A DNA stretch of 64,000 nt from Sipunculus nudus (taxonomy: Eukaryota > Annelida > Sipuncula > Golfingiida > Sipunculidae): the NCBI GenBank assembly GCA_026874595.1, contig CM049318.1:32334956-32398955 (forward strand), given 5' to 3'. Positions 57,601-64,000 of the stretch are shown here, in pieces. Both the position numbers and the translations under genes were made by a program. Below the pieces are notes generated by a model that saw only the letters and a program-made list of their open reading frames with translations, had not been told where the DNA came from and searched no databases. Each line of letters opens with the position of its first letter. Position 1 is the first letter of the stretch.

Positions 57601-60600
57601 CCCAAAATTTTAACAACATTTCCTATTATTTTCTCCTAAATAAGACAACATTTGTAAAAACTAGGCCATTATCTCATGCTTTTTAGCTGAGCATCATGAC
57701 CTATGGGTCACTTGTTAACTAGAATTATGGGAACATACTTCCTGCAAACTAAGTGATAAAAACACAAGAATGCTTTTGTTTGAGCATTTTGAAGTCTGAA
57801 ATTTCACCATTATATGTCTTATATTTTTTGCCAAATGTCAGATTCTGAACAAAGACTGCATGGGTTGTCTTGAAACTTTAGATCCCTGTGGTAGCAGACC
57901 TTCCTGTTGGAGAGAACCTACAGGACCCGGTGTTCAGTGACGCTGGGTTCTTTATGATGGAGGAACCTATATCTATCACGGAGAACAAGGCCAAGTCATT
58001 CTGGGCATTGTTTGATTACCTGCTGTTTGGTTCAGGTCAGTAAATGAAAATGATTTTGGGGGATACACCAACAAATATATATGCTTGTTTCAGATGGCAT
58101 GTATAATACCTGTATGGTATACTCATGGTCCATCCTTCAGTGATTATAAGTGTCACCAAGATAACTTACCAGGGCTTTTGGATTTTCACAAAACTCATTA
58201 TAACTACTTACCAAAAGATTGTCTCACCCACATTATAATAGAGCTTTGCAAATCCAGAGCTTAGTACTATTTCTGTAAAGGGCTGAGACAAACATTCAAA
58301 ATGTCAAGGGTCTGTGATCTATGGTCATAATTTTTAGGTTTCACTGAATTTGTATACACACTGATCAATATCCTGAGCTATTTGGTTAACTCTTGTTGTA
58401 AATTGACCTATCCATATCCATGAACTCTATGTGACCTTAATCACATATTTATTAAATGAATAATCATGAGCAGAGCAATTGTGAGTAACCAATCAAGTCA
58501 CCATTGGCAAAGTAATTGTCAGTCATCCCAAAAGTGCAAAATTTGCATAATTTAGACGACTCTCCAAACAGATTGTCTGCACAAGTACCTGTGTTGGCAT
58601 GTTCTTTCTGAGATATTTTTGAGATATAAAAGTTCTAGGCCAAAGTTTGTAATAGTCATTCAGCCAGCTACCTAGTGAATAATAATGTCTTGTTTTGCAT
58701 GTAATTCAAGTGAGACAAAAAATTGAAAATATGGCCTAACATTTCACAATGCATGATGGCGATATATTCAACACTGGAGAACAGAGATATGGCAATAACA
58801 GAAAGTGACATCAGTAAATGCAATTTCATACTTCATCAGCCTTTGTGAAATCCCTATTGGCTTGTAAAGTGCTCTCACATCCATGGGCATGGAAGGCCTT
58901 CTGTGGGGAAACGTACTGGGGGCTCATTACCATAAATTGGTTAAAAGGCCAGACCATGCATAAGGGTTCTGTTGGTGAGGTCAGTTATGTGAGGCAGAAA
59001 GGATCGCAAACTGATTTGCATAATGTCATGCCTTAAAATGAATCTGATGAGTTGCTTGGTGATACACAGTGTATGATATGACATCACCTGTATAAAATCT
59101 TGATAGCTTTTGCTTTCTTTTCTTTCATCAAGGTTACCTGAGCACCACAGGGTTGGAGGGATCGGCCTTTCTGCGTGCTCCCCATCAACCAGCTGAGGCT
59201 GATCACCCATACATACAACTCCACATGTACACTACCAGCTTGGCTACAGGACCTGATACAGAGAGGACACTCCAAAACAACTTTAATATCGATAAACAAG
59301 TCAGTACGATCACTCCTCTATTTTCCAAAAGACCAGAAACCTTTCTTGGGTTTTAAAAAGTTTATGACAGAATTTTGATTACATGCAACATAATTGTATT
59401 ATAATGATTTTATAGATATCAGTAACATTTTGTGGGTACTTTTTTAGATAATTTAGGTTCTACTGACAAATAACAGAAATGGATGTGGCTTCAAATCATT
59501 TTACAGCATTTGCCAAAGTTTAATCATCATTGGAACTGTCAGTATCAGTACATAAAATTTGAGCTTCTTTATGCAAGATTTGTAGGTAAATAAGAGAATG
59601 ATCTTTTGGATTTGGATTCTTTTGATCTTTTTTAGAATAGTTTTTACCATGGCTTTAGTGGCAATTGAAAGCAAAAACAAATTTTATATTGGTTCAGCCT
59701 CATATTTGTTCTACATTTGATGTTATTTATTGAAGGGTTTTGACACCCTGCACGGTTACTCTCATGACAGTGAACAATTCCTATGGATGGTGGTTTAACA
59801 TTTGATGTTATTTATTGAAGGTTTCTGACACCAAAACAGTAACATATGACAATGAAGAATTTCTCTTGATGCCCTTTTAACAGTGTATGTTATTTATTGA
59901 AGGTTTTTGATACCCTGCATGGTGACTTTCATGACGGTGAAGGGTTCCTCTTGATGCCAGTACTTCTGCACCCCCACAGCAGAGGGAGCCTTCAGCTGAA
60001 TAGTACAGACCCTCTACAGCACCCGCTAATAGACCCCAACTACCTGGCAGACCCCAGAGATCTACAAGTCCTGGTGGATGGTAGGTGAAGCATAGTGGAA
60101 ATGTTGGAGGGGCCAATTAAAATATTTGATACCTATTAACTGAAGATAATCCCATAAACCTTTTATAAAAATAGGGCAGAAAATGCTGATCCAACGGTTT
60201 ACAGTCTGTTTGTTATGATTATATGCACATTTTTATAACGTGGGGGCCCACTAAAATAATCCAAAATAAGGACATCTGGTGGCAATTCAGATGAACCAGG
60301 TTTTTGCAAAGGCAGTTTTGCAACAAGTGACCTAAGGTGGTTGCATGAATTTTCTGTTTGTTACCATTAGTGCATGTTCTATGTTTACTAACTGCATATA
60401 AATAAACAAGCTCATAAATCTGTTACAAAGGCATTAAAAAAAACCTTTTTTAAAGAAATCATCTACAGTTCATAAATAGATTTGCAAGTAAGTCAGAAAC
60501 TACACAAATTTTACAGAAAATGTAAAACAACAAGATTAAAGGTTAGTTTTCAAGTTCTTTTGTGAAGCTTTTTGAAAAGTTTTCAGCATAGTGACTTTGT

Positions 60601-63600
60601 TGTGAGATAGGAAAAGGGGGATTTGCTTTGGGCATGAAAGTAGAATTTTTTATTTAAAGGAGACACTTCTTGAGTAAAACCGGGGAAAAATCTTTGTGAA
60701 AAATTGTGAAATCTTCCATGAAGGAAGACAAGAAAAAAGAAATACTTGTTACTGAGTAAAAAGGATCTAACATCAGTGAAGGATAGAACAGCCTGCTTTT
60801 AGGATAGTCAATTATTTGATGAGGAAAAGTTTATTTTTCTCTAGTAAGTTTTTTTGGGAGTTGGAGGGAAAATATTTGGGAAATATTAAAGTAATCCATT
60901 TTTTAGAAGGGATAATTCAGCAGAAATCAGAATATATCTGCCAAGAAAAATGAATTATTCATGCATCTGTCAAAAATTTAATTTACCACAGAGGTATGTA
61001 TTTAAGTATGATTAAGAACAGTCTGGAGTCTTTATATCAGTCTGAAGAAATGTTTACCTCTTTTGTTAATAAGAGAGACAATATTTATTTGGATTATGGA
61101 ATGAGGTTAGTAAAGTAACCACTGTGGCTTTGAAATGGGTAAATCATTCTTAGTAATCTTGCAGATGCATTAAGTTCATACTTCTATATTTATTTTCCTC
61201 ACACAGCAATGAAATTCATCCAGGAGTTGGAAAACACCAAGATTTTTAAGATCCTTGGGGCCAAGTTGTCAAGGAGAGTCCATCCATTGTGTGGTCACTT
61301 GGACTGGGGTACAGAGAACTACTGGGCCTGTTACTTGCGTAATAATGCCATGACAATGCAGCGGCCTGCCGGGACATGTAAGATGGGAGCCGCAGAAGAC
61401 CAGACTGCCGTGGTGGATCCAAAACTCAGGTTAAAAAGATTAACTTATTTTTAAAAAAATTTTTGTTTCAGTTGCCTATGGAGTAGGTTAATAAAATGTT
61501 TCTTTTGAAACAGAACTTCTTCATTAATAACAAACAAAATTGTTTCATCAACCAATTTAACACACATTGACCCATTGAACACACTTTAACCTGTTGAACA
61601 CACTTCAATATTGAACACAAATTTTCACAAGTTTTGAATACTCACATGTGAAATAGGATCAAGTATATGGTCTTGGTGCAATGAAATGAGGGTAATTTAC
61701 AGATAACCATTTTAGTAATTTGACTTTGTAGAATTTTATAGCCAACCTGTGTGCTTATTTGATGGTGTGGCATCTTCCGTTGCCTGTACGTTAACCCATA
61801 CTGTCTCAAAAATGGAAGGAGCTTGTATCCCCAAATTTTATTAAAAAATTAGTCATCTATAAAACTTTATTGGATTTTGCTTAATTTTTGGCTAATTGCA
61901 TTTTCTTAGATTTTATAGGGAAAAAGCTGAAAAACCTTTAAAAATCTTCTTTTTTGAAACTGTTCAGCCAAACTGTCCAATATTTGACAGAAATGATTCC
62001 TGGAACAATCTCTCTGAAGTTAATTTCAATTGTTTAAGTTTGGTGTTTTTTTGCCGAGTTACAGGAAGTTGAACTAAGTCATCTGTCCAAAAGAGCATAC
62101 TAAAATTACACTCTCAGAAATGGCTGGAGCTATCATCACCAAATTTTAAGCAAATGTTGGTGACATTAGTCATATTTGAAATTGAGGTATTGGTGGCGCC
62201 AGGTGCATCGACCTTTTGTGTACAGGGGTCATCAGTCATCTGTACATTAATCCACAATTTCTCAGTAATAGCAGGAGCTAGCATCCCCAAAATTTATGCA
62301 AAAATCTGTCACATATCAAATGTTGTGGGATTGAGTGTTTTGTGGCACCACCTGCATTTACTTACATTTTATGGGGAAAAAGCTAAAAAACCTTTGAAAA
62401 TCTCCTTCTCAAAAATCATTCAGTAATTTGGTTCATTATTTAGTTTGATGAATTTTAGCCGAGTTACTGTAATTTGAAATAAGTCATTTGGAAAGTAAGC
62501 ATACTAACATAACAATCTCAGAAAAATAGGAGCTAGGATTACTAAATTTTGTGCAAATGTTGGTCAAGTGACTCATATTTGAAATTGCAGTTTTTGTGGT
62601 GCCACCTTCATTGAACTGTCTTTACTGGTCAGAAACCGTGTAACTTTTGCCACTTTCAGCTTTAAAATATTTTATTATGAAACTGTCAAGCTGAATGGTT
62701 TAATTTTTAACAAGAATATTCTAGGATAGGGTTTTTTATTTGTATAAGAATAGGTTGGGTTCATTGATTTTTGGTAGAGTCATAGAAAGCTAAAGTTGGT
62801 CTTGAGGCCATCAGTAAGCCTAATTCAAGTTGAGGGCTGCAATAGTCTCTTTCTGCAAAACTGTTGTTTTAATTTATGTAACATTGCACAAAAATTATTT
62901 TTAGGTGGCCTTCTTTCAAGTTTACTTAAATGAGTTTTGGCACAATTATTAGATCTTCAAAAATGAAATGACTGCATCATTTATAATTCTAAACATTTTA
63001 TAAAATTCTTGTAAATGCATCAGCTAAGCCTGGTCAGCCCAGTGCATCAAACTCAAGGGAAGTTTGATGTATTTGCCTGATATTTTGACCTGTCTATGCA
63101 TCTTTGATGGCTTTCTCTTTCACAAGACAGGTGTCGCTAGTCTCACTACCTACAATGACTTTTGCACAGTGAATAGGCCTGCTTATTTCTATGGAGGAAT
63201 GTGATACGTTAGCCTGAAATTGGGCATATTTATACATATCAGATAGCTTTATCGTGTACAAGACTGGTGGCACCCCTTACAGTAATTTTTGCACAGTGTA
63301 TGTCTCTGCTTATTTCGCAGGAGAGGTTTGACATATCAGTCTGAAATTAGGCATATGTGTATATCTATGATAGCTTTGTTGTATGCAAGACTGGTGGTGG
63401 CCAGCTACAGTCATTTTGTGTTGTGTGCACCCATGCCAGAATTTCAGTGCTCAGTGATGTTTGCGTAATTGTTTCTTGTTCAAATGTTTAGTAATTGCAT
63501 TTTTAATATACATGTTATACATGTTACACATGTACTTGAAAAGTCATGGTCCAGCATTAGAGCAATATACCTAGTGTATATCACATTGCACAGGTTTGCA

Positions 63601-63919
63601 TTAAGCTTGTAGGCCTTATTTTTTATATATTTTATATTGAAATTATATATTGGTTCAGTTATTTGTTTATTTTTGCTTGTTTGTTTGCACTATTCTGATC
63701 TTTATTTATTAATTGGATTTATTGTAGCTCTAACTTCCTTCTTTTCATTATTGGTATCTTTAACTTCATTCTTTTATCTTTTACAGAGTGCGGGGAATTA
63801 AGGGGCTGCGAATCGTTGATGCCTCCATTTTACCAACATTGACTTCTGGAAACAGCAATGCCCCAACAATCATGATTGCAGAAAAAGCAGCCAGTATGAT
63901 ACAGTCAGACAGTGAATAA
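45498..63919 (+). CDS. GMC-family FAD oxidoreductase (choline/glucose dehydrogenase-like), complete gene of 11 exons
   Basis: Joining eleven exons gives 1794 nt, a 597-residue protein plus TAA, the usual size for the family; every intron is GT-AG and all phases agree. A short hydrophobic N-terminus (residues 8-21) could be a signal anchor or signal peptide. The FAD-binding motif is GAGSAG (44-49), with Glu68 ending the second strand. The GMC signature [12 protein letters not shown] is at 116-127, and [18 protein letters not shown] at 288-305 is the second conserved region. The C-terminal domain has [10 protein letters not shown] (531-540) and [16 protein letters not shown] (574-589). The family oxidises alcohols or sugars with FAD, using a His and a second His or Asn. 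Here Asn576 is kept, but the His position is Arg532. Substrate is unknown. The start is fixed by an in-frame TAG (45,492-45,494) just upstream. Confidence 0.92.
45705..47885 (+). repeat. Dispersed repeat (family 3), split by a family 2 insertion
   Basis: After a C run the head reads GGGGACATAAATATGGG then (GTCT)n, and later CATGCAATAACTTTCCCAAA. A tail near 47,850-47,880 reads GGACATTAATTCCACGAATT. The same head and tail occur uninterrupted at 54,120-54,550 in intron 5. Here about 1.7 kb of family 2 lies between them (46,098-47,770). Confidence 0.55.
46098..47770 (+). repeat. Dispersed repeat (family 2) with head hairpin
   Basis: The head TAGATCAGCTGACTATAAG, followed by TCATCTGAGCTATAG and then GTCTGTCGTCTGTCC, forms an imperfect hairpin. 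The tail is CAGCTGAGCGATGTGACCC then ATGGGTCCCTTGTTT. Matching heads or tails occur at 49.19-50.41 kb and 57.0-57.72 kb. The interior differs between copies. Confidence 0.6.
48607..48809 (+). CDS. Oxidoreductase exon 2
   Basis: Codon 43 (split Val) to residue 110. It holds the FAD-binding [25 protein letters not shown] and the [12 protein letters not shown] region. Acceptor TTATTCAG, donor AAG|GTGAGT. Confidence 0.95.
48810..50711 (+). other. Intron 2 of the oxidoreductase gene
   Basis: 1902 bp. Most of it is the family 2 repeat with three tandem core units. Confidence 0.8.
49186..50410 (+). repeat. Family 2 repeat with three 340-bp tandem core units
   Basis: The head hairpin AGCTCAGATGAC-TGTAA-GTCATCTGAACT pairs at 11 of 12 positions (49,188-49,216). 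Core units start (GTTAACAGGG or GTCAACAGGG) at 49,267, 49,609 and 49,947, spacing 342 and 338 bp. Each includes GAAATTAGGTCTCTG-like, CATACATATTGATCATGA-like and GGTGCRCCAC-like blocks. The tail is CAGCTGAGCGTCATGACC then CATGGGTCACTTGTT. Confidence 0.75.
50712..50901 (+). CDS. Oxidoreductase exon 3
   Basis: Residues 111-174 (last codon split). It contains the GMC signature [12 protein letters not shown], then [15 protein letters not shown] and [15 protein letters not shown]. Donor G|GTAAAG. Confidence 0.95.
50902..51532 (+). other. Intron 3 of the oxidoreductase gene
   Basis: 631 bp, rich in TTTTCTTG/AAGAAAAT motifs. The exon 3 frame stays open into the intron for about 120 nt, which is chance. 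Confidence 0.8.
51533..51661 (+). CDS. Oxidoreductase exon 4
   Basis: Residues 174-217: [14 protein letters not shown], then [15 protein letters not shown], then INGESQF. The H-x-T-x-G-P motif is typical of the family. Acceptor TTTACAG, donor G|GTGAGA. Confidence 0.93.
51662..53973 (+). other. Intron 4 of the oxidoreductase gene
   Basis: 2312 bp, mostly diverged monomers of the GGTGGCGCCACC repeat family. A small tandem repeat of CCCTGACAG/CCTGATAGAA type lies at about 53,474-53,527. Confidence 0.75.
51950..53170 (+). repeat. Diverged monomers of the GGTGGCGCCACC repeat in intron 4
   Basis: Palindrome-like cores occur near 52,172 (CTGGTGGCACCACCT), 52,495 (CAGGTGGCACCACCTG), 52,805 (CAGGTGGCACCACCT) and 53,087 (GATGGCGCCACCT). 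Between them are the ATATCTCAGGA, AATTTGGCAT, CATAGATCTTGGAT-like and TTTTGTGTGG-like blocks also seen in the tandem array at 36-37 kb. Confidence 0.6.
53974..54095 (+). CDS. Oxidoreductase exon 5
   Basis: Residues 217-257: [20 protein letters not shown], then [19 protein letters not shown]. The R-x-S-T-A-D-A-Y-L motif is characteristic of the family. Acceptor TGTTTAG, donor AAG|GTTAGT. Confidence 0.95.
54096..56565 (+). other. Intron 5 of the oxidoreductase gene
   Basis: 2470 bp. An uninterrupted copy of repeat family 3 lies at about 54,120-54,550. The remainder is AT-rich unique sequence. Confidence 0.75.
54120..54550 (+). repeat. Dispersed repeat family 3, uninterrupted copy
   Basis: The head is CCCCCGCTTCCTCAGAACAG, then ACATTGATTTGGGTTTGTCT. 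The interior has GTGCCATAACTTTCCTAAA and the tail is GGTCATAAATTCCACAAATT. It starts about 25 bp after the exon 5 donor; the other copy starts about 80 bp after the exon 1 donor. Confidence 0.6.
56566..56733 (+). CDS. Oxidoreductase exon 6
   Basis: Residues 258-313: [42 protein letters not shown]. The family usually has S-P-Q where this protein has S-A-Q (294-296). Donor CAG|GTGAAA. Confidence 0.95.
56734..57881 (+). other. Intron 6 of the oxidoreductase gene
   Basis: 1148 bp, holding a partial family 2 repeat. Confidence 0.75.
57000..57716 (+). repeat. Family 2 repeat, partial copy
   Basis: Contains CGTTAACAGGGCACAA, GAAACCTGAAATTAGGTCTC-like and GACTGGGGGCACCACTTGG blocks, and ends TAGCTGAGCATCATGACC then TATGGGTCACTTGTT. 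The hairpin head is missing or decayed. Confidence 0.65.
57882..58035 (+). CDS. Oxidoreductase exon 7
   Basis: Residues 314-365: [20 protein letters not shown]. The [10 protein letters not shown] motif is diagnostic of the family (His usually follows where Val-Phe-Ser-Asp is seen here). It then reads [17 protein letters not shown]. Donor CAG|GTCAGT. Confidence 0.95.
58036..59132 (+). other. Intron 7 of the oxidoreductase gene
   Basis: 1097 bp; nothing recognised. Confidence 0.75.
59133..59299 (+). CDS. Oxidoreductase exon 8
   Basis: Residues 365-420: [19 protein letters not shown], then [20 protein letters not shown]. The G-Y-L-S-T-T-G and D-H-P-Y-I-Q-L-H segments match the family (P-D-I-Q-x-H is usual). 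Donor CAA|GTCAGT. Confidence 0.92.
59300..59902 (+). other. Intron 8 of the oxidoreductase gene
   Basis: 603 bp. Its last 185 bp hold two decayed copies of the acceptor and 5' part of exon 9. Confidence 0.8.
59716..59881 (+). pseudogene. Two decayed duplicates of the exon 9 acceptor region
   Basis: TTATTTATTGAAG occurs three times, with its G at 59,735, 59,820 and 59,902. The third is the real acceptor. Copy A then reads [20 protein letters not shown] and stops. Copy B reads [19 protein letters not shown] and stops. Exon 9 itself reads [20 protein letters not shown]. Both copies keep an AG acceptor and the frame of exon 9, so use of either would end the protein after about 440 residues. Confidence 0.8.
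59903..60080 (+). CDS. Oxidoreductase exon 9
   Basis: Residues 421-480 (last codon split): [61 protein letters not shown]-x-S-R-G-x-L-x-L-x-S-x-D-P is a conserved family block. Donor G|GTAGGT. Confidence 0.95.
60081..61206 (+). other. Intron 9 of the oxidoreductase gene
   Basis: 1126 bp; AT-rich, nothing recognised. Confidence 0.75.
61207..61429 (+). CDS. Oxidoreductase exon 10 (active-site exon)
   Basis: Residues 480-554. Reads [19 protein letters not shown], then [20 protein letters not shown], then [18 protein letters not shown]. The residue before PAGTCKMG, normally the catalytic His, is Arg532 (CGG). The donor GTTAAA is weak but keeps phase 2 with exon 11. Confidence 0.93.
61430..63786 (+). 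other. Intron 10 of the oxidoreductase gene
   Basis: 2357 bp, mostly repeat-derived (see the entry at 61,780). Confidence 0.75.
61780..63430 (+). repeat. Repeat monomers in intron 10
   Basis: Two related series. At about 61,790-62,610, GGGAAAAAGCTGAAAAACC, GCCGAGTTACAGGAAG-like and CTCAGAAATGGCTGGAGC-like blocks recur with GGTGGCGCCAGG or GTGGCACCACC cores (near 62,192, 62,344 and 62,597). At about 63,110-63,430, 140-bp monomers carry GTTTGACATATCAGTCTGAA-like, ATAGCTTT and GACTGGTGGCACC blocks. These are close to half-units of the array at 36-37 kb. Confidence 0.6.
63787..63919 (+). CDS. Oxidoreductase exon 11 (terminal coding exon)
   Basis: Residues 554-597 and TAA. Reads [19 protein letters not shown], then [20 protein letters not shown]. 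Asn576, 44 residues after Arg532, matches the second catalytic residue (Asn510 in choline oxidase, which follows His466 by 44). Confidence 0.95.
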
Positions 63920-64000
63920 CAGTCACATATCTTAGCTCTTCTTAATTAAAATACGTAATGGTTTTTGTATAATTAACTCATCTTAATTATATTTTGTTAT
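63920..64000 (+). other. 3' untranslated sequence, incomplete
   Basis: AT-rich sequence after the stop. No AATAAA is present before the window ends, so the polyadenylation site is probably outside. Confidence 0.5.

Overview
The window is eukaryotic DNA: AT-rich, with spliced genes (GT-AG introns), tRNA-derived SINEs, LINE relics and many short dispersed repeats. The mix (an MEGF/SREC-type multi-EGF gene, a GMC oxidoreductase gene, and repeats resembling the 'pearl' elements of bivalves) points to a marine mollusc, most likely a bivalve. That assignment is inference; no species can be named from the sequence.

Layout. 1-4985: non-coding DNA holding a degenerate RTE-like LINE (about 2210-3845). 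4986-23625, minus strand: part of a gene for a cysteine-rich protein of laminin-type EGF modules. It has nineteen complete exons of exactly 225 nt, one 318-nt exon with three modules, one truncated exon and two remnants. All intact exons are phase 1-1, so any number of them can be joined in frame. Exons E1 to E18 form a tandem array with a unit of about 655-711 bp, overprinted by a 1366-bp two-exon higher-order repeat, a roughly 1.8-kb duplicated block and at least one gene-conversion mosaic. Signal peptide, membrane segment and cytoplasmic tail are not visible. 23626-45480: no gene I can support, but dense in repeats: direct repeats, compound microsatellites, a terminal-inverted-repeat element with a 9-bp target duplication inside a SINE, a 280-bp tandem array ending in a Helitron-like hairpin and CTAG, and a second inverted-repeat element with a SINE nested inside it.

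45498-63919, plus strand: a complete 11-exon gene for a 597-residue GMC-family flavoprotein oxidoreductase. All splice phases agree. The FAD-binding motif and the GMC signature are intact, and the catalytic Asn is present. The usual catalytic His is Arg532. The introns carry three dispersed repeat families, and the intron before exon 9 holds two decayed copies of that exon's 5' end, each with its own acceptor and an in-frame stop.

The two genes run towards opposite ends of the window, and nothing in the sequence links their functions. The most unusual features are the EGF-exon array, the His-to-Arg change at the oxidoreductase active site, and the exon-9 decoys.
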